Source: Desulfobulbaceae bacterium (GTDB lineage: Bacteria; Desulfobacterota; Desulfobulbia; Desulfobulbales; SURF-16). From it: a stretch of 7,261 bases of DNA. Below, in pieces: positions 1 to 5,444 of this stretch. The stretch is from positions 1-7,261 of the forward strand of contig JANTGB010000109.1 in the NCBI GenBank assembly GCA_024763115.1, given 5' to 3'. A program made the translations under genes and the position numbers. The notes under the pieces were generated by a model. That model ran no database searches, had not been told where the DNA came from, and saw only the letters and a program-made list of their open reading frames with translations. Every line of letters begins with the position of its first letter. Positions within the stretch are counted from its first letter, which is position 1.

Positions 1-40
1 AAACAAGGACTTAAGAGAATCATCTCTAAAGTCCTTGTTT
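1..40 (-). terminator. Rho-independent terminator of tRNA-fMet
   Basis: Twelve-base arms (1-12 and 29-40) are perfect complements. A further AGAGA/TCTCT stem (14-18 with 23-27) lies inside them, with one A-A mismatch and a 4-base loop. Read on the minus strand, the hairpin begins a few bases after the encoded CCA end of the tRNA and its 3' side ends in TTGTTT. Further U-rich sequence would lie outside the window. Position and shape fit an intrinsic terminator. Confidence 0.75.
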
Positions 41-46
41 TTAACC

Positions 47-123
<77 letters not shown>

Positions 124-137
124 TCACTGAGTTTTAC

Positions 138-165
138 ATATTAACTTTAATAATTTAAAAGTCAA
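138..165 (-). promoter_or_regulatory. Sigma-70-type promoter of tRNA-fMet
   Basis: On the minus strand TTGACT (160-165) and TAATAT (138-143) are separated by 16 bp of A/T-rich DNA. The predicted start, near 130, lies only a few bases upstream of the mature tRNA 5' end at 123, so the leader is very short. The match to consensus and the position are both good. Confidence 0.65.
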
Positions 166-210
166 GACATTAGCATATATTATAATTTTGATGAGTAGCC
201 AAAAAAATAA

Positions 211-239
211 TTGACTGTTTTTTAATCTGGTGTTATTTA
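211..239 (+). promoter_or_regulatory. Candidate promoter for the nik operon
   Basis: TTGACT (211-216) is followed after 17 bp by TATTTA (234-239), preceded by a TG at 231-232 (extended -10 form). The -10 match is weak. A competing candidate is the extended -10 TGC-GATAAT at 297-305, which has no good -35 but would place the 255-282 dyad just upstream of the start and over the -35 region. The sequence alone does not decide between them. The rest of 124-372 is A/T-rich and shows no gene. Confidence 0.35.
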
Positions 240-254
240 TTTTTTATTAATTTG

Positions 255-282
255 CCGGTGAATGATAAAGTATACTCACCGG
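255..282 (+). promoter_or_regulatory. 28-bp dyad (CCGGTGA-N14-TCACCGG) upstream of nikM
   Basis: Two perfect 7-bp half-sites are separated by 14 bp, about two helical turns centre to centre, 90 bp before the nikM start. The 28-bp span equals that of the E. coli NikR operator (GTATGA-N16-TCATAC), though the half-site sequence differs. An operator for a NikR-type metal regulator is a reasonable inference. T-rich DNA follows (283-297), so a leader terminator or attenuator hairpin is the alternative, particularly if transcription starts near 246. Confidence 0.45.
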
Positions 283-372
283 TTTTATTTTCTTTTTGCG
301 ATAATACTTATTTTAAATTAGTAATATTAATGTGTAATTTCTTTTTTTCGTCTTTCTCTACGGATTTTTAAA

Positions 373-975
373 ATGCATATTTCTGAAGGTGTTCTAAATG
401 CTCCAGTTCTATTAGGTGGAGGGGCATTAACAATGGCCGGAACCTATATCGGCCTGAAAAAAATTAATTATGAGCAGATAATGCCTGTGGCGTTGCTGTC
501 GTCGGCTTTTTTTGTGGCCTCGCTTATCCATGTTCCTCTGGGGCCGGGCAGCGTCCACCTGATTTTAAATGGTCTGCTTGGAGTTATCCTGGGCTGGATC
601 AGCTTTCCAGCCATACTGGTCGCTCTTTTTCTCCAGGCTGTTTTTTTTCAATTTGGCGGTATCGTTGTTCTGGGGGTTAATACCTTTAATATGGCCTGTC
701 CGGCTGTTTGTGTATTTTATCTGGTTCGTCCCTGGCTGATGCGTCCCGGCACCAGGGCTGCGGCTTCTTTTTGCGGCGGATTTTTAGCGGTTTTGCTGTC
801 ATCATTATTGGTGGCCCTTTCCCTTTCCTGTACTGATTCCGGTTTTATCAAGACAGCCGAACTTATTGTTGCCGCTCATTTTCCGGTTATGCTCATTGAA
901 GGCATTATTACCATGTTTACCATGTCTTTTCTGGAAAAGGTTCAGCCGGAAATTTTGAATCTGAAACATGTTTGA
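373..975 (+). CDS. nikM: ECF nickel/cobalt transporter S-component NikM (CbiM family)
   Basis: This 200-aa polytopic membrane protein is the substrate-binding subunit of an energy-coupling-factor transporter and carries Ni2+ or Co2+ across the inner membrane. It opens with MHISEG, the CbiM/NikM N-terminus in which the Met1 amine and His2 bind the metal. A second expected ligand is His62 in GPGSVHLILNG, within the family's conserved G-x-S-V-H motif (His53 is nearby). About six or seven hydrophobic segments follow, with FGGIVVLGVNTFNMA (94-108) typical of the family. The start has a weak GGA ribosome site 8 nt upstream. It is the first gene of the cluster and is separated from nikL by 461 bp of repeats. 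Nickel is preferred over cobalt because of the NikL/NikK neighbours; the sequence alone does not prove it. Confidence 0.93.
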   Translation: MHISEGVLNAPVLLGGGALTMAGTYIGLKKINYEQIMPVALLSSAFFVASLIHVPLGPGSVHLILNGLLGVILGWISFPAILVALFLQAVFFQFGGIVVLGVNTFNMACPAVCVFYLVRPWLMRPGTRAAASFCGGFLAVLLSSLLVALSLSCTDSGFIKTAELIVAAHFPVMLIEGIITMFTMSFLEKVQPEILNLKHV

Positions 976-1010
976 CGGTAAACATAGATAAATAAGTCTG
1001 TTGATTTAAT

Positions 1011-1166
1011 GTAAGCATTCACCAGCACCTCATCTTTGCCCATTTGAGCCTGCTTGAATAGCACCAGTATGCTGCGAAGGCACAAATGAACAAATCTAAG
1101 GCACAGGTAAACGCTTAGAGACTTAAATATTGCAAAGATTTACTCCCTGATAAACGGTTACGATTT
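1011..1166 (-). repeat. Composite palindromic repeat, copy 1 (element A plus terminal half-site)
   Basis: Positions 1011-1117 form a long imperfect hairpin. Its ends are GTAAGCATTCACC and GGTAAACGCTTA, its arms are about 40 bp with 29 of 40 positions matching by eye, and its central loop contains TAGCACCAGTATGCTGCG. After about 35 bp a terminal half-site AACGGTTACGATTT (1153-1166) follows. The whole unit recurs inverted at 2859-3017; the hairpin parts differ at about 15 positions plus one indel, roughly 85% identity by hand alignment. It lies between nikM and nikL and encodes no protein. I assign it the minus strand because that strand gives G-U-compatible pairing. Confidence 0.85.
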
Positions 1167-1299
1167 AATAGGATTTTCGTTCGAGATCAAGACATACGGA
1201 AAAATTTACCGAACGCATCTATATACCTCAGGTATATAGTTAATATTCAGAAGATAAATTTTCCGTATAACGCAGAGATCGGGAGAAAAGTCATTAAAT
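1163..1299. repeat. 137-bp imperfect palindrome (element B)
   Basis: The arms run ATTTAAT (1163) to ATTAAAT (1299). Within them, an ATACGGAAAA-type block on the left (1194-1204) faces its complement on the right near 1255-1267. A perfect core at 1219-1228/1230-1239 (CTATATACCT-C-AGGTATATAG) is centred on 1229. Several indels separate the arms. The left edge overlaps the terminal half-site of the composite repeat at 1153-1166, so the units are nested or fused. No other full copy is visible in the window. Confidence 0.75.
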
Positions 1300-1316
1300 C
1301 AGCAGGCCCATAAATG

Positions 1317-1430
1317 GTAACTGCTTGCGGAAAGATCCCGGAGTCTCCCGCTGGTCGCTTACCTGCACCATGTAAGCAGTTATAATTACGGTGGTTAGCC
1401 CAATTAAGGCGCTTACCCGATGAGTATTTA
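1317..1430. repeat. Double-hairpin repeat (element R1, copy 1) abutting nikL
   Basis: A first weak hairpin runs from GGTAACTGC (1317) to GCTTACC (1363) and carries AGAT-C-CCGG-AG-TCT near its tip. A second runs from GTAAGC (1372-1377) to GCTTAC (1411-1416). The 40 bases at 1337-1376 match 7029-7068 at 38 positions, and the similarity continues through the second hairpin to GTATTTAC/GTAATTAC. GCTTAC at 1357-1362 could alternatively pair with 1372-1377. The element ends about 6 bp before the nikL start codon. Confidence 0.8.
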
Positions 1431-1436
1431 CGATAA

Positions 1437-2078
1437 ATGATAAAATTTCTGAGATTGTACAGTGTTGTTGTGCTCGTTTTGCTTGTGTTGCCCCTGTGGT
1501 TTGATCAGGCTGAAGCTCATCGAGTAACGATTTTTGCCTTTGGCCAGGGAGAATATATTGTCGGTGGAACTTCTTTCAGCGGCGGTAAGAAACCTGTAAA
1601 TGTAGAGATAATCGTCAAAGAGGCAAGCCGGGGGAAAACTATTTTTCGTACCCGCACCGACAATGAGGGAAATTTTCGTTTCAAAATTCCCCGGGAGGCC
1701 CGGCAAAAACATCTTGATTTACTGCTTGTAGTAAATGCCGGTGATGGACATCGGGGAGAATGGCCTCTGCCGGCAGCAGAGTATCTTGATAATCCCGAGC
1801 CTGACTCCAAGCCGATCCAGTCTGAAAAAACAGGTAATGAAAAAATTGAGGCCGGACTTCAGCAGGAAAAGATGTCTTCATTTAAAAATATTGAAAAACA
1901 GCAGATTAGACGTATTGTCGAAGATGCTGTGGAAAAAAAACTGGCTCCAATTAAATATATGTTGGCCGAGAGCCGGGATAAAGGGCCTGATCTGCGTGAC
2001 ATATTGGGAGGGATCGGTTATATTTTCGGACTGGCCGGGATCGTAGTTTTTTTTAAATATAAAAAGAGAGAGGATTGA
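1437..2078 (+). CDS. nikL: NikL-type accessory component of the nickel ECF transporter
   Basis: The 213-aa protein has an N-terminal signal/membrane segment (about residues 7-22) ending at AEA-H, so signal peptidase would leave His28 as the first residue. A small beta-rich periplasmic domain (28-115) follows, containing a carboxypeptidase-regulatory-like DNEGNFRFKIP stretch and a GDGHRGEW motif (103-109, His105). A charged, probably helical linker (about 125-181) leads to a C-terminal transmembrane helix (about 186-207) and a basic KYKKRED tail. I recognise this as the NikL family, thought to substitute for the two-helix CbiN/NikN subunit; no CbiN is present here. There is no clear Shine-Dalgarno: the DNA just upstream is the end of a repeat. 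The gene stops 2 nt before the nikK ATG, so the two are probably translationally coupled. Confidence 0.75.
   Translation: MIKFLRLYSVVVLVLLVLPLWFDQAEAHRVTIFAFGQGEYIVGGTSFSGGKKPVNVEIIVKEASRGKTIFRTRTDNEGNFRFKIPREARQKHLDLLLVVNAGDGHRGEWPLPAAEYLDNPEPDSKPIQSEKTGNEKIEAGLQQEKMSSFKNIEKQQIRRIVEDAVEKKLAPIKYMLAESRDKGPDLRDILGGIGYIFGLAGIVVFFKYKKRED
2066..2073 (+). promoter_or_regulatory. Ribosome binding site deciding the nikK start
   Basis: GAGAGAGG lies within the last codons of nikL and 7 nt before the ATG at 2081. A TTG in the same frame at 2075 would add two residues but sits too close to this site, so ATG 2081 is preferred. Confidence 0.7.
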
Positions 2079-2080
2079 AA

Positions 2081-2857
2081 ATGTTAAAGAAAGTATTAAT
2101 TATTTTATGCCTGACTGTTTTTTCCTTGACTATGGCAGGTCAGGCTTCAGCCCATTTCGGCATGGTAATTCCTTCAAAAAATATTGTTACTCCACAAGAT
2201 AAGACTGTTGACTTTACCCTGGCCTTTGCGCATCCTTTTGAAGGAAACGGCATGGAACTCGTCAAGCCGTTGAGATTTTGTATGTTCCACGATGGGCAGA
2301 CTACTGATATGCTCAGCACCCTGAAAAAAACTAAAATTCTGGGTCATACTGCCTGGCAGACAACATACCGATTTAAGCGACCCGGAGTATATTATTTTGC
2401 CATGGAGCCGAAACCTTACTGGGAACCGGCGGAAGACGTATCCATTATCCATTACACCAAGACGGTAGTCGCAGCCTTTGGCGGAGATGAGGGCTGGGAT
2501 GAGCCCATGGGGCTTGCCACGGAAATTATACCTTTATTGCGTCCTTTCGGCAATTATGCCGGCAATACTTTTACCGGCAAAGTCCTGCTCAAGGGAAAAC
2601 CGGTTCCCTATGCCGAGGTAGAGGTGGAATTTTATAATAAAGACGGTAAATTCAAGGCACCCAGCGAATACCATATTACCCAGGTTGTAAAAGCTGATGG
2701 TAACGGGATTTTTTCCTTTACCTGTCCTCAGGCCGGCTGGTGGGCCTTTGCCGCCCTGAATGAGGCTGATTACACTCTGGATGACCCGGACGGTAAGCCC
2801 AAGGGTGTTGAACTTGGTGCGGTTTTCTGGATTTATCTGGATAACTACATGCAATAA
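2081..2857 (+). CDS. nikK: NikK-type periplasmic protein (DUF4198 family)
   Basis: A 258-aa secreted protein with a Sec signal peptide (hydrophobic core about 5-19, ASA-H cleavage motif) that would expose His25 as the mature N-terminus. The first mature residues HFGMVIPS and the later AHPFEG (50-55) match the DUF4198 family, annotated as nickel-uptake substrate-specific region and called NikK in nickel ECF clusters. The rest looks beta-rich, with an Ig/carboxypeptidase-regulatory-like segment (about 162-225: GKVLLKGKPVPYAEVEVEFY, then DGNGIFSF). Further candidate ligands are His51, His70, His89 and His124. No C-terminal membrane helix is visible, so it should be periplasmic. It probably captures or hands over Ni2+ to NikM/NikL. 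It is tightly coupled to nikL upstream and followed by an inverted repeat copy. Confidence 0.78.
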   Translation: MLKKVLIILCLTVFSLTMAGQASAHFGMVIPSKNIVTPQDKTVDFTLAFAHPFEGNGMELVKPLRFCMFHDGQTTDMLSTLKKTKILGHTAWQTTYRFKRPGVYYFAMEPKPYWEPAEDVSIIHYTKTVVAAFGGDEGWDEPMGLATEIIPLLRPFGNYAGNTFTGKVLLKGKPVPYAEVEVEFYNKDGKFKAPSEYHITQVVKADGNGIFSFTCPQAGWWAFAALNEADYTLDDPDGKPKGVELGAVFWIYLDNYMQ

Positions 2858-2858
2858 A

Positions 2859-3017
2859 AAATCGTAACCGTTCACCAGGGCACCAAATTTACAATAACCT
2901 TCAGTCCTGTAAGTGTTTACCAGTGCCTTAGATTCGTTCGTTTGGGACTTCGAAGCATACTTGTGCTATTTCGAGAAGGCCCAAACGGGCGAATATGAGG
3001 TGCTGGTGAACGCTTAC
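2859..3017 (+). repeat. Composite palindromic repeat, copy 2 (inverted relative to copy 1)
   Basis: The terminal half-site AAATCGTAACCGTT (2859-2872) is the exact reverse complement of 1153-1166. After about 36 bp the long hairpin 2909-3017 follows, with ends GTAAGTGTTTACC and GGTGAACGCTTAC and loop AAGCATACTTGTGCTAT. Its arms pair almost completely on the plus strand: of nine differences, seven are G-U wobbles. The half-site at 2864-2878 can also pair with 3003-3017 (14 of 15), so two mutually exclusive folds are possible. The unit begins directly after the nikK stop codon. Confidence 0.85.
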
Positions 3018-3052
3018 AAAAAATCTGTAACAATCAGGTGAAAGAAAAGATG

Positions 3053-3091
3053 GCAGAGACGGGAAATTCCCTGTCTCTGCGTATTTATTTT
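3053..3091 (+). terminator. Candidate intrinsic terminator after nikK
   Basis: GCAGAGAC (3053-3060) pairs with GTCTCTGC (3073-3080). GGGAA/TTCCC extends the stem inside, with a single-base loop centre and one bulged T, and TATTTATTTT follows (3082-3091). The stem is strong and the U tract imperfect. It would terminate or attenuate reading from nikLK into the metal-binding protein gene. Confidence 0.55.
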
Positions 3092-3123
3092 CAAAGTGAG
3101 TCCCTAGCCGCCGACTCACTTTG
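3092..3123 (+). promoter_or_regulatory. Perfect 11-bp inverted repeat before the metal-binding protein gene
   Basis: CAAAGTGAGTC (3092-3102) and GACTCACTTTG (3113-3123) are exact complements around a 10-nt loop. The dyad ends 7 nt before the GGAG ribosome site (3131-3134) of the next gene, so it could be an operator or a leader hairpin that affects translation. It shares a GTGA...TCAC arrangement with the dyad upstream of nikM (N16 here, N14 there). No good promoter was found beside it. Confidence 0.5.
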
Positions 3124-3141
3124 ACAACATGGAGATTTTTC

Positions 3142-4068
3142 ATGAGAAAAAACAGTCAGGTTATAATTTTTGTCTGTCTTTTTGCCTTATTCTCAGCGCC
3201 CTGGAGCAGCCGGGCGGAACAATGCAACCTGAAAATTGGGGTATCCCTGCATCCTTATTATTCCTGGGTAAAAAATATTGTCGGCGATACCGCTAAGGTA
3301 GAGCCCCTGATCCCTCCCGGCAGTGACCCCCATACCTACCAGCCCATGCCCGAAGATCTGGCTCATATGCAAAATCTGGATGTACTTGTTATAAATAATC
3401 TTGGCCATGATGAATTTGTCAAACCCATGCTCAAGGCGATCGACGACACAAAATTAATTATTATCGATACCAGCAAGGGATTGCCACTGCTTCCTGTTTT
3501 CGGCCATAGCTCTTTGCTTAACAAGATTGAGGGCAATAAGGTATCTTATAACTCTCATACATATATTTCCATAACCGGCGCTATTCAACAGATTCAGATG
3601 ATTGCCAGGGAGCTCGGGAAAATTTGTCCGAACAAAGCCCGGATGTACAAGAGAAATGCTCGTGCTTATGCGAAACGACTCCGTCACATGCTTTCCGTCG
3701 GCCTGGCTAAACTTGATGAGATCGACACCAATAATTTTAGAATAGCAACAGTCCATGACGGTTATTCCTATCTGTTTCAGGAACTGGGTGTTGAAGTTAC
3801 AGCCGTTGTTCAACCACGCCACGGCATAGAACCTAACGCCAGGCAGTTGCGGGATACCATCAAACGGATAAAAAGAGCCAAGGTCAATATTCTTTTTACC
3901 GAGCTTGATTACAAGAAAAAATATGTGGACATTATTTTTCAGGAAACCGGGTGCCGGATTTACAGTTTGTCCCATATTTCCCATGGAGAATATAGAGCCG
4001 ACACTTTTGAAAAGGGCATGCGGAAAAATGTTGACGCCATTGTCCAGGCATTAAGCGAGGCCGGTTGA
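3142..4068 (+). CDS. ZnuA/TroA-family periplasmic metal-binding protein (cluster A-I SBP)
   Basis: A 308-aa exported protein. The ATG at 3142, with GGAG 7 nt upstream, is preferred over an in-frame TTG at 3121 that falls inside a dyad. The signal peptide covers about residues 1-25. The fold markers of the Zn/Mn/Ni solute-binding family PF01297 occur in order: GVSLHPYYSW (33-42), GSDPHTYQP (61-69, ligand His64), NLGHDEF (86-92), His139 at the second ligand position, VHDGYSYLFQELG (204-216, ligand His205), and EPNARQLRDTIKRIK (230-244) with the usual F-x-E (252-254). The fourth ligand position, usually Asp in an L-D-P-L context, reads SLSHISHGEY (276-284), so the site is atypical. No ZnuB/ZnuC-type permease or ATPase lies nearby; the only pump present is the ECF one. 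The cargo is probably Ni2+ by context, with Zn2+ or Mn2+ not excluded. Confidence 0.85.
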   Translation: MRKNSQVIIFVCLFALFSAPWSSRAEQCNLKIGVSLHPYYSWVKNIVGDTAKVEPLIPPGSDPHTYQPMPEDLAHMQNLDVLVINNLGHDEFVKPMLKAIDDTKLIIIDTSKGLPLLPVFGHSSLLNKIEGNKVSYNSHTYISITGAIQQIQMIARELGKICPNKARMYKRNARAYAKRLRHMLSVGLAKLDEIDTNNFRIATVHDGYSYLFQELGVEVTAVVQPRHGIEPNARQLRDTIKRIKRAKVNILFTELDYKKKYVDIIFQETGCRIYSLSHISHGEYRADTFEKGMRKNVDAIVQALSEAG

Positions 4069-4095
4069 TATCAAGTTGAAACTTATGGAGCAAAT

Positions 4096-4485
4096 ATGCC
4101 AATAAAAATAAAAAGTCGTCAAAAAACAAACAAGCTGCGATCTGTCCTTGTCGCCGGTTTTTTAATGCTCGCTATTACAGCTTCGGCCTATGCTCATTCC
4201 GTCGTCCTGTGGTGCTATGTGGAGAATGATAGAGTTTATGTCGAGGCTTTTTTTATGGGAGGCAACAAGGTTCAAAATGGAAAAATTATTGTTGTCGATA
4301 AAAAAGGCAAAAAACTGCTGGAGGGAACGACCAGTAAGGAAGGATTGTTCGATTTTGTTCCTCCAATCAGAGATGAGATGACCATTTTCTTGAAAATCGA
4401 CAGCGGCCATAGCTCTGACTTTAAACTGACAAAGCAGGATTTTCTGGAAGCTGAGCAGGATTCGGCAGCCGCTGACGGCAAGTAA
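4096..4485 (+). CDS. Small secreted NikL-like protein without membrane tail
   Basis: A 129-aa protein with a GGAG ribosome site 5 nt before the start, 27 nt after the previous gene, hence the same transcript. A basic N-terminus, a hydrophobic stretch (about 16-30) and AYA-H predict export and a mature chain starting at His34. The remainder parallels the periplasmic domain of the NikL here: HSVVLWCYVENDRVYVEAFF resembles HRVTIFAFGQGEYIVGGTSF, KEGLFDFVPP resembles NEGNFRFKIP, and IDSGHSSDFKL resembles NAGDGHRGEWPL. It ends without the coiled linker or C-terminal helix. Reading past the stop reveals no lost membrane segment, so it is probably a genuine soluble paralogue and not a frameshifted gene. 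Inferred role: periplasmic Ni2+ binding or modulation of the ECF complex. Confidence 0.65.
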   Translation: MPIKIKSRQKTNKLRSVLVAGFLMLAITASAYAHSVVLWCYVENDRVYVEAFFMGGNKVQNGKIIVVDKKGKKLLEGTTSKEGLFDFVPPIRDEMTIFLKIDSGHSSDFKLTKQDFLEAEQDSAAADGK

Positions 4486-4519
4486 ATTGTCAGCCGGGCA
4501 ATTATCCCCCTCCGCTCCT

Positions 4520-4578
4520 TAACTGTTCATCTGCACCTCAATCCGGAGTTGAGGTTTAAGCCCTGTCTTTAACGGTTA
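4520..4578. repeat. Short diverged palindrome (element C)
   Basis: TAACTGTT (4520-4527) pairs with AACGGTTA (4571-4578) with one wobble, and an inner perfect stem ACCTCAA/TTGAGGT (4535-4541, 4549-4555) closes on TCCGGAG. The termini resemble the GTAACCGTTCACCAGGGC end of the larger repeats. No U tract follows, so it is not a standard terminator. It fills most of the gap between the small NikL-like gene and nikQ. Confidence 0.55.
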
Positions 4579-4633
4579 CCATTGATTTATATAGAGTTTA
4601 AACCATCGCTTAATAGTTGCTCCGGCCCATTAT

Positions 4634-5383
4634 ATGACCTTCGAAAATTTCAGTCAGGGAAATTCCATCCTGCATAAGATGGATTCCCGGATTAAAATAA
4701 TTTCGGCAGTGGCTCTGGCTGCTGCGCTCTCTGTCTGTCATGATTATATCAGCCCCGGAATCGGATTACTGCTTGGTGTTATCATGATTTTGACGGCACG
4801 ATTAAGGTTTCGTGAAGTTTTTTGGCGTTTACTGCTGGTAAACGGATTTATTGCGCTGCTCTGGGTTACCTTGTCCCTGACTTATCCCGGAGATTCCCTG
4901 TTTTCTTTCGGCCCGTTAAGGCTGAGCAAGCCGGGAATAGAACTGGCAGCCCTGATTACTCTGAAATCAAACGCCATTGTCTTGTTTTTTATTGCGCTGC
5001 TTGCCACTTCAACCGTAGCCGACCTTGGTCATGCCCTGGAAGCAATTGGGACTCCCCGTAAATTCTGTCTATTGCTGTTATTTTCCTATCGTTATATTTT
5101 TGTGATAAGTCAGGAATACCTGCGACTGAACCGGGCAGCTAAATTACGCGGTTTTCGCCCCACTACCAATCTTCATACCTACCGCACTTACGGCCATTTG
5201 TTCGGCATGACCCTGGTACGAAGCTGGAATCGAGCCGGGCGGGTCAGGCAGGCCATGACCCTGCGTGGTTTTCATGGCCGATTTTATTCGTTGAACGTAA
5301 ATAAGGCAGGTCTAAACGATTTGTTGTTTCTCATGTTTACAGTCATTATTGTATTAGGTTTTGTTTTCATCGAATTTAAATAA
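4634..5383 (+). CDS. nikQ: ECF transporter T-component NikQ (CbiQ family)
   Basis: A 249-aa polytopic membrane protein that couples ATP hydrolysis by NikO to movement of NikM. The N-terminal segment (NSILHKMDSRIKII, 10-23) is the usual CbiQ lead-in, followed by hydrophobic helices at about 20-36, 42-56, 63-82, 105-125 and 228-246. The long cytoplasmic part contains the two coupling motifs that dock in the ATPase grooves: AAKLRGF (168-174) and AMTLRGF (207-213), corresponding to the family's A-R-G motifs. The start at 4634 has no obvious Shine-Dalgarno. An ATG at 4679 (residue 16) is possible but would cut off conserved lead-in residues. nikO follows after 61 bp. Confidence 0.93.
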   Translation: MTFENFSQGNSILHKMDSRIKIISAVALAAALSVCHDYISPGIGLLLGVIMILTARLRFREVFWRLLLVNGFIALLWVTLSLTYPGDSLFSFGPLRLSKPGIELAALITLKSNAIVLFFIALLATSTVADLGHALEAIGTPRKFCLLLLFSYRYIFVISQEYLRLNRAAKLRGFRPTTNLHTYRTYGHLFGMTLVRSWNRAGRVRQAMTLRGFHGRFYSLNVNKAGLNDLLFLMFTVIIVLGFVFIEFK

Positions 5384-5444
5384 ATCTTAACCCTGAATTG
5401 TAAAATTTCAACCAGCCCTGGTATGCACCTTTTTCGCTGACATT

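Noticed and set aside
124..372. Cobalamin or NiCo riboswitch upstream of nikM
   Set aside because: I could not find conserved core elements of either class; only one simple dyad and A/T-rich DNA are visible.
976..1436. Decayed gene or insertion sequence with transposase between nikM and nikL
   Set aside because: No frame gives transposase-like protein; the stretch is accounted for by palindromic repeats.
1428..1810. Minus-strand open frames opposite nikL
   Set aside because: They are shadows of nikL, with no ribosome site or family-like sequence; the plus-strand protein has a clear signal peptide and motifs.
3121..3126. Perfect TTGACA as a -35 box
   Set aside because: No -10-like sequence lies at suitable spacing; the downstream DNA is already the ribosome site and coding sequence, and TTGAC is partly the dyad arm.
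3454..3984. 176-codon minus-strand open frame
   Set aside because: It is antisense to the metal-binding protein gene, whose family motifs occur in order on the plus strand.
4486..4560. Frameshifted C-terminal membrane helix of the small NikL-like protein
   Set aside because: Reading the same frame past the stop gives no hydrophobic segment, so truncation by a recent nonsense mutation is not supported.
4634..4681. Later nikQ start at 4679
   Set aside because: The upstream residues match the usual CbiQ lead-in, so 4634 is kept despite a poor ribosome site.
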